From the NCBI RefSeq assembly GCF_007995155.1, contig NZ_CP042593.1:2770001-2834000 (forward strand): a stretch of 64,000 bases of DNA. Reading direction: 5' to 3'. This stretch comes from Cytobacillus dafuensis. GTDB taxonomy: Bacteria > Bacillota > Bacilli > Bacillales > Cytobacillaceae. Position 1 is the stretch's first letter; each line of letters starts with the position of its first letter. The notes beneath the pieces are model-generated. The model did not search any database and was not told the DNA's origin. It worked only from the letters and a program-made list of their open reading frames with translations. A program made the position numbers and the translations under genes. Below are positions 8,056 to 16,065 of this stretch, piece after piece.

Positions 8056-9387
8056 TTACTTTACAGCATTGCAGGCAATATGAACAGCATCCCATACTCC
8101 AGCAAAAGGGGGTGCATATACTAAATCAGTCATACCTAATTCGTCAGCTGTCATATGATTATGGATGGCAACAGCAAAAATGTCGATTCTTAATACTGCT
8201 CCCTTATTTCCAATCGCTTGTGCTCCAAGAATTCTTCTTGATCTCTTCTCACAAATCAGTTTTATCCAAATCGGGGTTTGATTCGGGTAATAACCTGGGT
8301 GGTCAGCGCTTTTCACAAAAACAGTTGTGTAGTCAATCGCTAAATTTTTTGCTTCTTCCTCTGATAACCCGGTTCGGCCCATTTCTAAGTCACAAACCTT
8401 GATGGCAGCACTGCCAAGAGTGCCAATATATTTTTGATGCTGGCCAGCTATGTTTGCACCAGCGATACGTCCACACTTATTTGCATTTGTTCCAAGTGGA
8501 ATAAAGGTGTTTTCTTCCATTACCTTATGATAAACTTGTGCACAGTCACCAGCGGAGTAAATATCCTCTATATTTGTTCTCATCTCTCTATCAACGATAA
8601 CTGCTCCGTTTTTCGCTAAAGCAATACCGGAGCCCTCTAAAAATTTTGTCGCAGGCTTTACACCAATTGAGAGAAGGACTAGATCAGCCGAGTATGTTCC
8701 CTTGTCTGTTTGAACTGCCTCTACTTTTTCTGAACCGATAAAGGCTTCTACCTTTTCCGAAAGATTTAACATGGCCCCATGCTTAACTAATTCCTTTTCA
8801 GCAAGATCAGTCAGTTCTGGATCAAAGGTTCTTAATATGCGCTCAGAGAGCTCGATTACCCTTACTCTTTTACCTTGTCTGATCATCGCTTCAACGACTT
8901 CAATTCCGATATAGCCGCCGCCGACAATCACAACATCTTGAATTTCAGGCTGCTCTGTTACTTCTTTTAAGCGAATTCCATCTTCCAATGTCTTTAATCC
9001 GTAAATATTCTTCAGCTTGATCCCAGGAAATGGCGGAACAACTGGGATCGTACCCGTCGCAATCATCAGCTTGTCATAGCTATCTATAAAAAGCTTGTTT
9101 TTGACAAGGTCCTTTATCATGACTTGCTTCTTTTCCGGCACGACTTTAACAACCTCGTGCTGAAGAAAAAGTTCCATTCCCATTTCTTCAAATTGTTCCT
9201 TTGTTCTAGCAATCATTTTCGTATAATCATCATTTTCCCCAGATACATAGTATGGAAGCCCGCATGCTCCATATGACAAAAATCTGCCCTTTTCATAGAC
9301 AACAATTTGTGCATCTTTATTTAATCTTTTTAGTTTAGAGGCAGCAGACATACCCGCTGCTACCCCCCCAATCACTATTAACTTCAT
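8056..9387 (-). CDS. CoA-disulfide reductase / NADH oxidase-family flavoprotein
   Basis: FAD- and NAD(P)H-dependent pyridine nucleotide-disulfide oxidoreductase of 443 residues, the normal length. Visible are the FAD motif VIGGVAAGMSAA at the N-terminus, the single redox cysteine in SYGACGLPYYVSG (about residue 42), the NAD-binding VVIVGGGYIGIEVVEAM near 150 and the YSAGDCA FAD motif near 275. Single-cysteine members reduce CoA disulfide or oxidise NADH with oxygen. Its position inside the operon suggests it recycles NADH made by the aldehyde dehydrogenase or protects the CoA pool; no alcohol dehydrogenase is present in the operon to do the former. The start has TAGGAG ten bases upstream. Confidence 0.85.
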   Translation of the reverse strand: MKLIVIGGVAAGMSAASKLKRLNKDAQIVVYEKGRFLSYGACGLPYYVSGENDDYTKMIARTKEQFEEMGMELFLQHEVVKVVPEKKQVMIKDLVKNKLFIDSYDKLMIATGTIPVVPPFPGIKLKNIYGLKTLEDGIRLKEVTEQPEIQDVVIVGGGYIGIEVVEAMIRQGKRVRVIELSERILRTFDPELTDLAEKELVKHGAMLNLSEKVEAFIGSEKVEAVQTDKGTYSADLVLLSIGVKPATKFLEGSGIALAKNGAVIVDREMRTNIEDIYSAGDCAQVYHKVMEENTFIPLGTNANKCGRIAGANIAGQHQKYIGTLGSAAIKVCDLEMGRTGLSEEEAKNLAIDYTTVFVKSADHPGYYPNQTPIWIKLICEKRSRRILGAQAIGNKGAVLRIDIFAVAIHNHMTADELGMTDLVYAPPFAGVWDAVHIACNAVK

Positions 9388-9506
9388 AGCCAGCGTCTCC
9401 TACATTCAATTTGCACGATCTTCGTTTCCAAAAGGATCGATTTTTGAATACTTGGGTCAATGTACGTGATAACTTCAGGATAACTAACAACAAGGACCCA
9501 TTTTTA

Positions 9507-9791
9507 TTATTGTTTCATGCCAGCTGTATTACTCACGTTAATGGACGGTTTTTCATCTATAAGTCCTACTACAAGAGCATCAATAGGAGTATCTTTGATT
9601 AAGGCATGCTGAGCAGCTTCTCCTCTCGAAACTAAAACTAGCTCTCCTTCACCAGCGCCTAGTTCATCTGCTGCTACAAAGTAGTCGTCCTTACTACCAA
9701 AGCAAGGCTTAATAACTAAAAGCTTAAACCCTTGCAAACTATCATATTTTCTTGTGGAAACTACCTTGCTTATTACCTCGCCGATAATCAT
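9507..9791 (-). CDS. EutN/CcmL-type microcompartment vertex protein (BMC-P)
   Basis: Pentamer-forming shell protein that caps the vertices of a polyhedral microcompartment. The start MIIGEVISKVVSTRKYDSLQ matches the conserved first strand of the family, followed by CFGSKDDYFVAADELGAGEG and VLVSRGEAAQHAL. 94 residues. I chose the ATG at 9789-9791 because GGAGG lies eight bases upstream; an ATG 15 bases earlier would place that site inside the gene. The gene follows pduL almost without a gap. Only one BMC-P gene is visible, enough to close a shell. Confidence 0.9.
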   Translation of the reverse strand: MIIGEVISKVVSTRKYDSLQGFKLLVIKPCFGSKDDYFVAADELGAGEGELVLVSRGEAAQHALIKDTPIDALVVGLIDEKPSINVSNTAGMKQ

Positions 9792-9805
9792 CCTACGAAC
9801 CTCCA

Positions 9806-10468
9806 TTAATCAGCTATTATTTTTAGCCATTCATTTCCTTTTAAATCAAAAGCATTCGCATCATCCGTGTCAATATGCATGTCGAGTGCATAACGCTCGT
9901 TCACTCTAATCGTGACCTGTCCCATAATTCCGCCCTTTTCTCCTTCAACAAGGACGGATACCTTTTGTTTATCCTTCACTGCAAACTGGTATGCATCTTT
10001 GGGTGTCATATGTATATGCCGATCAGCAATAATACATCCTTCATTTAGGGTAAGGGAACCTATTGGTCCAATTAGAGTAATTCCTGCAGATCCTTCAATA
10101 TTCCCAGAATTTCTTACAGGAGGAGAGACGCCAATTTTTCTTGCATCAGTCCGAGAAATTTCGACCTGTGTTTGTTTCCTTAAAGGACCTAACACGCGTA
10201 CATTCTCGATGATTCCTTTAGGCCCTTTTAGTGTTACTTTTTCGTTGCACGCATATTGACCTGGCTGTGAAATATCTTTATATTTTGTAAGTTCATACCC
10301 TTTTCCGAAAAGCATCTCCACATGCTCTTGCTTAAGATGCAGATGTCGTGCAGAAATACTTACCGGAACAGAATCTTTTCTTTCTTTTTCGATCAGCTGA
10401 TGACTTTCAAGCTCTCTCACTACTAGTCTTGTAATGTTTTCTATCAGCTCAGAATGATTGTTATTCAA
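9806..10468 (-). CDS. pduL: PduL-type phosphate acyltransferase
   Basis: Microcompartment phosphotransacylase that converts acyl-CoA plus phosphate to acyl-phosphate and regenerates CoA inside the shell. The two zinc-binding motifs, ISARHLHL and IIADRHIHM, sit in the two beta-barrel halves; the linking segment LGPLRKQTQVEISRTDARKI is also typical. 220 residues. The first 25 residues (ELIENITRLVVRELESHQLI) form an amphipathic helix of the encapsulation-peptide kind, then a short linker. It lies between the shell-protein genes and the vertex protein gene, overlapping the latter region at its stop. Identification is firm from the paired His motifs. Confidence 0.93.
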   Translation of the reverse strand: MNNNHSELIENITRLVVRELESHQLIEKERKDSVPVSISARHLHLKQEHVEMLFGKGYELTKYKDISQPGQYACNEKVTLKGPKGIIENVRVLGPLRKQTQVEISRTDARKIGVSPPVRNSGNIEGSAGITLIGPIGSLTLNEGCIIADRHIHMTPKDAYQFAVKDKQKVSVLVEGEKGGIMGQVTIRVNERYALDMHIDTDDANAFDLKGNEWLKIIAD

Positions 10469-10482
10469 CTGTCATCACCAGC

Positions 10483-10758
10483 TTACTTTATGAATGGCAA
10501 TAATTTTTCAACATCAGCATGTGGTCTTGGAATAACATGTACAGCTACCAGCTCGCCTACTCTTTGTGCTGACTCTGCACCTACTTCTGTTGCCGCCTTT
10601 ACAGCACCAACTTCTCCTTGAACGATAACAGACACTAAGCCAGAACCAATTTTTTCACTGCCGACAATCTCTACATTCGCGGCCTTTAGCATGGCATCTG
10701 CTGCCTCAATTGCTGCTGTTAATCCTTTAGTTTCAATGATACCTAATGATTTGCTCAT
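10483..10758 (-). CDS. BMC-H shell protein, PduA-like (copy 1)
   Basis: Hexamer-forming shell protein of 91 residues with a single BMC domain: [20 protein letters not shown] at the start and [20 protein letters not shown] at the end, both hallmark segments. The pore loop reads KIGSGLVSV, as in PduA-type shells that pass small metabolites. It is almost the same as the next gene upstream (10814-11089), differing at only a few residues, so the two arose by recent duplication. GGAGG lies before the ATG. Confidence 0.94.
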   Translation of the reverse strand: MSKSLGIIETKGLTAAIEAADAMLKAANVEIVGSEKIGSGLVSVIVQGEVGAVKAATEVGAESAQRVGELVAVHVIPRPHADVEKLLPFIK

Positions 10759-10813
10759 GTTATTTCCTCCTAAAAATGTATATTTAAAATGGATGTATTT
10801 AAATCGTTAACAA

Positions 10814-11089
10814 TTATTTTAAGCTTGGAAGTAATTTAGAAACATCACCATGAGGTCTAGGGATTACGTGTACCGCAACAAGTTCTCCTACTCTTCCGGC
10901 TGCTTCTGCCCCAACTTCTGTAGCCGCTTTTACAGCACCGACATCACCTTGAATGATGACAGAAACTAGACCTGAGCCAATTTTTTCACTGCCGACAATC
11001 TCAACATTTGCTGCCTTTAACATAGCATCTGCTGCCTCAATTGCTGCTGTTAATCCTCTTGTTTCAATAATTCCTAAAGATCCATTCAT
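10814..11089 (-). CDS. BMC-H shell protein, PduA-like (copy 2)
   Basis: 91-residue hexameric shell protein nearly identical to the gene at 10483-10758, with changes concentrated at the ends (MNGSLG start, [10 protein letters not shown] end). The pore motif KIGSGLVSV is the same. Tandem near-identical BMC-H genes are common where a main facet protein is needed in quantity, and allow mixed hexamers. The 55-base gap to the next copy carries its own ribosome binding site. Confidence 0.94.
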   Translation of the reverse strand: MNGSLGIIETRGLTAAIEAADAMLKAANVEIVGSEKIGSGLVSVIIQGDVGAVKAATEVGAEAAGRVGELVAVHVIPRPHGDVSKLLPSLK

Positions 11090-11107
11090 GATAAAATCCT
11101 CCTAATA

Positions 11108-11494
11108 TTATTTTTTCTTTTTAGAAACTGTCTTTTTTTTCTTTTCTGTTTCTTCTTTTTCTTGATTCAATACTTCTAATTCTGTTCCCTCGACTTCCGC
11201 ATTTGGCTCTCGGGAAACAATATATTTCATAATCTCTGAATGAGGATTAGAAATAACAAGTGCCATTTTCAAAGGATTATTCGATTTATTTTCAGCTGCT
11301 TGCTTTGCTGCATGAACTGCAACATTCACGTCGGAAACGCTTCCACCAACAATCAAAGTAACTAATCTACCACCTAAATAATTCTCACTTGCAAGCAATT
11401 CTACATCTGAAGACTTGCACATTTGATCTAATAATTCCATTGCGACGGTAAAATACTGTGTCTCTACCACCCCAAGTGCTTCGTATGTTTTCAT
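11108..11494 (-). CDS. BMC-domain shell protein with a lysine-rich C-terminal tail
   Basis: 128 residues: a divergent single BMC domain (ALGVVETQYFTVAMELLDQM, then GGRLVTLIVGGSVSDVNVAV) followed by a roughly 35-residue tail ending in ETEKKKKTVSKKKK. The usual PRPH motif is replaced by ISNPHSEI. The pore segment ENYLGGRLVT differs from the PduA type, so its pore chemistry should differ. The highly basic tail could bind nucleic acid, acidic cargo or the membrane; this is inference. It overlaps the upstream BMC gene by four bases, so the two are co-translated. Confidence 0.87.
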   Translation of the reverse strand: MKTYEALGVVETQYFTVAMELLDQMCKSSDVELLASENYLGGRLVTLIVGGSVSDVNVAVHAAKQAAENKSNNPLKMALVISNPHSEIMKYIVSREPNAEVEGTELEVLNQEKEETEKKKKTVSKKKK

Positions 11495-11781
11495 TCTTTC
11501 CCACCTTTTTCTTCGGGATCGAGTAAACGCTCAAGACCTTCATAAGGTCTTGCAATCGCCTTAATTGCTACTACTTCACCATATCTTAAAGCGACTTCTG
11601 CTCCAATATCTAATGCTTCCTTTACAGAGGCAAGGTCTCCCCTAATGACCACCGTAATCATTCCCGATCCGGTACGTTTAATATCGTGTAGTTCTACAAA
11701 TGCAGATTTAACCATTGCATCTATACAAGCGGCAGCCGTCACATAGCCAATGACTTCAATTAGACCGAATGAACGATACAT
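11491..11781 (-). CDS. BMC-H shell protein
   Basis: 96-residue BMC-domain protein: SFGLIEVIGYVTAAACIDAM at the start, KRTGSGMITVVIRGDLASVK in the middle, VVAIKAIARPYEGLERLLDP at the end. The pore loop KRTGSGM carries an extra positive charge compared with the PduA-like copies, which may favour acidic metabolites. A short charged tail (EEKGGKE) follows. It overlaps the lysine-tailed shell gene downstream by four bases. Confidence 0.9.
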   Translation of the reverse strand: MYRSFGLIEVIGYVTAAACIDAMVKSAFVELHDIKRTGSGMITVVIRGDLASVKEALDIGAEVALRYGEVVAIKAIARPYEGLERLLDPEEKGGKE

Positions 11782-11794
11782 TCCCTACACCCCT

Positions 11795-12115
11795 TTATTT
11801 TCGCTTCACTTTTCCAATCGTAAGCAACTTAGTTATTTCTTCCATTGAAGAAGGGATGACATGAGTGAGAATATCTCCTTCGTCGATATATTTGCGTGCC
11901 TCGTATTCTGCAGCCTCAAGGGCTACTTTCACATCAGAAATTTCACCACTAAATTTCACCTGCACGACAACTGGAATAAATGCTTGATCTCCGTTTTTGG
12001 GATTATTTACATCAATCCCTTCAATCGTGACATTAGCCGCTTTACAGGCCTTGTCCATTGAGGCGAGTGCGATGCTATACCCTTGAACTTCTAAAAATCC
12101 AACTGCCTTCGACAT
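11795..12115 (-). CDS. BMC-domain shell protein with an enlarged pore loop
   Basis: Single BMC domain (AVGFLEVQGYSIALASMDKA; later VALEAAEYEARKYIDEGDIL and HVIPSSMEEITKLL). Between strands it has a longer insert, GIDVNNPKNGDQAFIPVVVQ, where ordinary BMC-H proteins have a short pore loop. This may alter or block the pore. I start it at the ATG at 12113-12115, which has AGGTGA five bases upstream; a GTG nine bases earlier overlaps that site. 106 residues. It follows the aldehyde dehydrogenase stop by nine bases and is the first shell gene of the operon. Confidence 0.87.
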   Translation of the reverse strand: MSKAVGFLEVQGYSIALASMDKACKAANVTIEGIDVNNPKNGDQAFIPVVVQVKFSGEISDVKVALEAAEYEARKYIDEGDILTHVIPSSMEEITKLLTIGKVKRK

Positions 12116-12124
12116 ATTGCTCAC

Positions 12125-13699
12125 CTACCCTATGATTCGGAATCCACCTTCTGCTAGTACACATCTTCTTTGTCGAGTAAATGTCTTTGCGGATGTAATC
12201 CCTTCACCTGTAGGGCCCGCGATTGTCATGGTTGTATGTCCCTCACCACCAAATCCAACACCCGCCAAGGAAGAAGCATTTTTGACAAATATGGTCGTTT
12301 CGATTGCTCTAGCAAATTTTGTTAAATGATCTACATTTTTTGAATGCATGATCGCTGTATGCCTGTTGCCATGCTCAGCTAAGAGAGCCATTTCAATTGC
12401 TTCATCAAGGTTCTTGACCCTAACGATAGGGAAGACCGGCATCATTTGCTCTAATTGGACAAAAGGATGATCAAAATCTACTTCACAAATTAATAGTCTT
12501 ATATTTTCTTCACTTTCAATTCCTAATTGTCGAAGAAAAGAAGCAGCATCCTTGCCTACCCATTGCTTGGTGACATGGTATTCACGTTTATTATTAAGTG
12601 AGCAGCCACGAGCTTCATGATGAACATTTTCTTCAAGCGCAAAGCTCATCAATTGAGAAAGCTGCTGCTGGTCAAGCATGTAAGCGCCTTCATTCAGCAT
12701 ATGAAAGATCAGGTCATCAGCTACAGAGTCAATGACAAACAATTCTTTTTCTGCGATACATAAAAGATTATTATCAAAAGAAGCACCTGTAATAATACTT
12801 TTAGCAGCATTTTTTAGGTCGGCCGTTTCATCAACAATAACTGGAGGGTTTCCTGCACCAGCTCCAATCGCCTTTTTTCCTGATTTCAATAATGTCTTTA
12901 CCATTCCAGGTCCGCCTGTACCAACTAGTAATTTCACTTTAGGGTTTTCTATTAATCTTTCAAGTGTTTGTAAAGTTGGTTCTTTTACCATCGTTACAAG
13001 GTTTGCTGGTCCTCCAACTTCTTGAACTGCCTTATTAATTAAATTCACAACAAATGCACAAGATGCTTTAGATGATGGGTGGACATTAAAAACAACTGCA
13101 TTTCCAGCTGCTAATAAACCGATTGAATTATTAATGATGGTTTCGGTTGGATTCGTTACTGGTGTTACTGCCCCTACTAATCCGAATGGAGCCTGTTCTA
13201 CGATCGTCAGGCCTTCATCTCCTGAAAATGCAGCTGTTGTTATGTCCTCAGTGCCTGGTGTCTTACTTGCAACAAGCTCATGTTTGGCAATCTTATCTTC
13301 ATAACGGCCAAGTTTTGTTTCTTCAAAAACCATTCTTGCTAATTTTTCTTTATTAACAATCACTGTTTCTCGAATAGCAGATATAATTTTCTCTCTATCC
13401 TTAAGCTGAAACTGCTTAACATAATTTACTTGAGCTAAATAGCCTGATTCAATCGCGTCGTCCATTTCATCAAAAACACCCTCAACATGTAAAGTATTTA
13501 GATGAGGTTTTAAATCAGCGTGATTTATTTCCGCTGATGAAGGCAAAACTCTCTTCATCTGAATCGGTTTTGGAGCGCTAGTATGATGATTAAGACGATC
13601 ATTTTGATGGTTTAAGTCCTGACTTTTAACTGCTTCTACATTTTGCAGTACAGACTGGATAATTTTTTGAATATCCTGCTCTGAAATATTGACTGCCAT
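12125..13699 (-). CDS. CoA-acylating aldehyde dehydrogenase, microcompartment type (PduP/EutE-like)
   Basis: Oxidises an aldehyde to acyl-CoA with NAD+ and CoA inside the shell. 524 residues. The N-terminal 20 residues (NISEQDIQKIIQSVLQNVEA) form an amphipathic encapsulation helix, followed by a polar linker to about residue 60. The catalytic domain shows VTPVTNPTETIINNSIGLLA, KAIGAGAGNPPVIVDETADL and the catalytic cysteine at residue 314 in FDNNLLCIAEKELFV. These match the PduP/EutE branch rather than ordinary aldehyde dehydrogenases. The substrate should be the aldehyde released by the adjacent aldolase: acetaldehyde or a substituted acetaldehyde if the sugar is a 5-deoxy or 5-methylthio pentose. 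Confidence 0.92.
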   Translation of the reverse strand: MAVNISEQDIQKIIQSVLQNVEAVKSQDLNHQNDRLNHHTSAPKPIQMKRVLPSSAEINHADLKPHLNTLHVEGVFDEMDDAIESGYLAQVNYVKQFQLKDREKIISAIRETVIVNKEKLARMVFEETKLGRYEDKIAKHELVASKTPGTEDITTAAFSGDEGLTIVEQAPFGLVGAVTPVTNPTETIINNSIGLLAAGNAVVFNVHPSSKASCAFVVNLINKAVQEVGGPANLVTMVKEPTLQTLERLIENPKVKLLVGTGGPGMVKTLLKSGKKAIGAGAGNPPVIVDETADLKNAAKSIITGASFDNNLLCIAEKELFVIDSVADDLIFHMLNEGAYMLDQQQLSQLMSFALEENVHHEARGCSLNNKREYHVTKQWVGKDAASFLRQLGIESEENIRLLICEVDFDHPFVQLEQMMPVFPIVRVKNLDEAIEMALLAEHGNRHTAIMHSKNVDHLTKFARAIETTIFVKNASSLAGVGFGGEGHTTMTIAGPTGEGITSAKTFTRQRRCVLAEGGFRIIG

Positions 13700-13717
13700 A
13701 ATTCCCCTCCTCCTAAT

Positions 13718-13892
13718 CCAGCTTCAGCGCCTAGCCGCTCAGGGCCAAAGGCATCTTACTCCAGTAACAAAAAGGCAAGTCACTTGCGTAAGCTGTCTTA
13801 TGCTTGTCGCGGCTGAGCACAAAGGAAAGCATCTGCTAGTTCTCATCGCAGGAACAATTCTACTTTAATTGTTCCGAAGGCGCTTCCGCTTT
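13718..13892. repeat. Bacillus-type interspersed palindromic repeat
   Basis: The segment opens with CCAGCTTCAGCGCCTAGCCG and closes with AAGGCGCTTCCGCTT, with internal TGTCTTATGCTTGTCGCGGC. This is the pattern of an intergenic repeat I know from many Bacillus genomes, here somewhat degraded. It includes a clean hairpin (GGAACAATT / AATTGTTCC, about 13851-13875). It lies between the aldolase and aldehyde dehydrogenase genes and could influence their relative expression. Confidence 0.6.
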
Positions 13893-13901
13893 ATGTTTTT
13901 T

Positions 13902-14690
13902 CTATTTCATATAATGATTCAATACCTCTTCTGTTACCTTTCGAACAATACTCTCAATTACGGATTCTTTATTATTCGTTTGATTAATATTTACCGTTTC
14001 TTTTTCACAAGGCGGCACTCCGCCAGTTTTAATTCCCATCGATTCGCGGATATTAATTAAGTCTGATATTTGTGAACAACTTAATTCATTCGCTTTATTA
14101 ATGATGTTATTAGAGTACATAAGCATTAGCGCGTAATGTTCAAGTGATTCCATACGATAATAGGCTTGAATTAAATCCGCTCCCCATGTTAGAGCTCCAT
14201 GATTAGCTAATAGTACTGCATTGTAATCTTTGCAATAAGGTGCAATAGAATCTGGAACTTCAAATGTTCCTGGAGTGGCATATGGAGCTACAGGAACTCT
14301 ACCTAATAGGACCACCGCTTCTGGGGATATCGGTTTATCAAGGTCAATTCCAGCAATAGCAAAAGATGTAGCAACAGGTGGATGCGCATGAACAACAGCA
14401 TTTACTTCAGGATTTTCATTGTAAACCCGCAAATGCATTTTCACTTCTGAAGAAGGTTTCATTTTTCCAGAGAGAACCTTCCCTGAAAGATCCATCTTCA
14501 CCATCATATCTGGGGTCATAAAGCCTTTACTAACCCCAGTTGGAGTCGTCCAAATCGTATTAGGTCCAACCTTAACAGAAATATTTCCGTCATTAGCTGC
14601 GACAAAGTTTTTATTATATACCCTTCTGCCAATCTCACAGATTAGATTCTTTGCTTCAAAATCAGAATAGAATTTTTGTTTCTCAGCCAT
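13902..14690 (-). CDS. Class II (FucA-like) sugar-phosphate aldolase with C-terminal encapsulation peptide
   Basis: Zinc-dependent aldolase of the L-fuculose/ribulose-phosphate family, 262 residues against about 215 for FucA. Visible are AANDGNISVK (phosphate-binding loop), catalytic Glu82 in KPSSEVKMHL, zinc ligands His101 and His103 in VVHAHPPVA and His164 in LLANHGALTWG. The extra C-terminus is a linker (about 218-240) and an amphipathic helix, ESVIESIVRKVTEEVLNHYM, of the cargo-targeting type. Together with MtnK- and MtnA-like enzymes, the likely reaction is cleavage of a 5-substituted ribulose-1-phosphate to DHAP and an aldehyde, as in the DHAP shunt. First gene of the shell operon. Confidence 0.87.
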   Translation of the reverse strand: MAEKQKFYSDFEAKNLICEIGRRVYNKNFVAANDGNISVKVGPNTIWTTPTGVSKGFMTPDMMVKMDLSGKVLSGKMKPSSEVKMHLRVYNENPEVNAVVHAHPPVATSFAIAGIDLDKPISPEAVVLLGRVPVAPYATPGTFEVPDSIAPYCKDYNAVLLANHGALTWGADLIQAYYRMESLEHYALMLMYSNNIINKANELSCSQISDLINIRESMGIKTGGVPPCEKETVNINQTNNKESVIESIVRKVTEEVLNHYMK

Positions 14691-14798
14691 TAGTTACAAC
14701 TCCTTAACATGAATGCTTTCTAGTTAATTCCTACATCTATGACTTAACTATTGAGAAGTGAGTGGAATATCAGCATTCAAGTTCTTTTTCTACTTATA

Positions 14799-14827
14799 AT
14801 TTTCTTACTTTCATGTGGTTTTGTCAA
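14799..14827 (-). promoter_or_regulatory. Possible promoter of the microcompartment operon
   Basis: On the minus strand a perfect TTGACA (14822-14827) is followed after 17 bases by GAAAAT (14799-14804), a weak -10 match. A better -10 (TATAAG) lies six bases too far. It sits 109-137 bases upstream of the aldolase start. Treat as a candidate only. Confidence 0.35.
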
Positions 14828-14890
14828 ATGTTATTTTGGATTTATAGTTATTTCTTGTTGTATTTTATTGTAGTTTTACAAGAAACCAAA

Positions 14891-15000
14891 TTTATCGCAG
14901 ATTAACGGGCAGTAAGATCCCCACTTCAAGGATTCGAGTAAAACAATGAAGAGTAAGTGGGGGATCAGGAAACCTCCCCACTGATTGAAGTTTCACTTTA
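14891..15000 (+). repeat. MITE-like palindromic repeat, copy A
   Basis: 110-base element bounded by TTTATCGCAGATTAACGGGC on the left and GAAGTTTCACTTTA on the right, with internal CCCCACTT / AAGTGGGG palindromes. A longer copy lies at 27922-28079 and a shortened inverted copy at 15891-15943. It has no coding capacity, as expected of a non-autonomous mobile element. Confidence 0.75.
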
Positions 15001-15067
15001 AACGTATTTAGCAGCCCTTTTCCTTATTGTTCAGCGAAAATCGACCCATAAATTTTTTGGAGGTCAC

Positions 15068-15096
15068 TTATTAAATACCACACAATATGCTATAAT
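15068..15096 (+). promoter_or_regulatory. Probable sigma-A promoter of the DeoR-family gene
   Basis: TTATTA (15068-15073), a 17-base spacer and a perfect TATAAT (15091-15096), ending 35 bases before the start codon. Confidence 0.55.
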
Positions 15097-15131
15097 ATTT
15101 TTTAAAAACAAATAAAATTAAGGAGAAAATC

Positions 15132-15893
15132 ATGCTTCCAATAGCACGAAAGAAAAAAATAAAAGAAATCATACTAGAAAAAAAGAGTGTTACTGTTGCC
15201 GAACTCACTATTCAATTTAATGTGACAGAGGAGACTATACGGAGGGATTTAAAGCAGCTTGAGGAAGAAGGTGTTTTAACTAGAACTTACGGTGGTGCTT
15301 TTATTTCAGATGGAGTTCAAAACGATGTTAATGTGAATATAAGAGAACATATCCATGTAGAAGGGAAAAGAAAAATTGCAGCAACATGCATTTCCACAAT
15401 TAAAAATGGTGATTCCATTTTCTTAGATGCCTCCACAACTTCTCTTGTTATTGCTAGTATGCTTGAGGATAAAAAATTGACTGTTGTTACGAACTCACTT
15501 AAAGTTATTAATACTCTTGTAGAAAAACCCAATATTAACATTGTTGTAATTGGAGGTACTTTATCTCCAACCTCCCTATCAAACACTGGAAGAAGCTCGG
15601 AGTATACACTAAAGCACTATTTCTTTGACACCGCTTTCATTTCATGCCGTTCAGTCAGTATGCAGCATGGCATTACGGATTCTAACGAACAACAAGCAGG
15701 AATCCGAAAATTAGCCGCAGAGCACGCCAACAATGTTTTCCTTATTGCTGACTATACCAAATTTGACAAAACTTCTTTTGCAAGAATATGTGATTTTGAC
15801 AAAATAAATAATGTCGTAGTAGATAAAACCCTTTCATCAGAATGGAAGCAATTCTTAAAAGAACAAAATGTAACACTCTATGAATGCGAATAA
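15132..15893 (+). CDS. DeoR-family transcriptional regulator
   Basis: 253-residue sugar-phosphate-responsive repressor. The N-terminal winged helix has TVAELTIQFNVTEETIRRDL, the canonical DeoR recognition pattern, then GVLTRTYGGAF. The C-terminal DeoRC sensor domain shows FLDASTTSLVIASML and VVTNSLKVI. It is divergent from the microcompartment operon and converges on the mtnA-like gene, so it probably controls both by sensing a pathway sugar-phosphate. AAGGAG lies seven bases before the ATG. The stop codon TAA at 15891-15893 is the first three bases of an inverted MITE-like repeat, and copy A lies 130 bases upstream, so the gene is bracketed by inverted repeat ends. Confidence 0.9.
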   Translation: MLPIARKKKIKEIILEKKSVTVAELTIQFNVTEETIRRDLKQLEEEGVLTRTYGGAFISDGVQNDVNVNIREHIHVEGKRKIAATCISTIKNGDSIFLDASTTSLVIASMLEDKKLTVVTNSLKVINTLVEKPNINIVVIGGTLSPTSLSNTGRSSEYTLKHYFFDTAFISCRSVSMQHGITDSNEQQAGIRKLAAEHANNVFLIADYTKFDKTSFARICDFDKINNVVVDKTLSSEWKQFLKEQNVTLYECE

Positions 15894-15943
15894 AGTGAAA
15901 CTTCCATCAGTGGGGGTCTCACTGCCCGTTAATCTGCGATAAA
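15891..15943 (-). repeat. MITE-like palindromic repeat, shortened inverted copy B
   Basis: Reads TAAAGTGAAACTTCCATCAG at its left and CTGCCCGTTAATCTGCGATA at its right, the exact ends of copy A in reverse orientation with the middle deleted (53 bases instead of 110). The first three bases form the stop codon of the DeoR-family gene. Confidence 0.75.
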
Positions 15944-16065
15944 TTCATGAGTATTTTCTCTAAATCTAGTATGTAAATGTTGCCGGCATCATTTCGCTGC
16001 GATGGTGATAACTTTGTCCATCAAGGCTTGCCCGTGCAAATCTAACTACAATTTTATTTCATATA

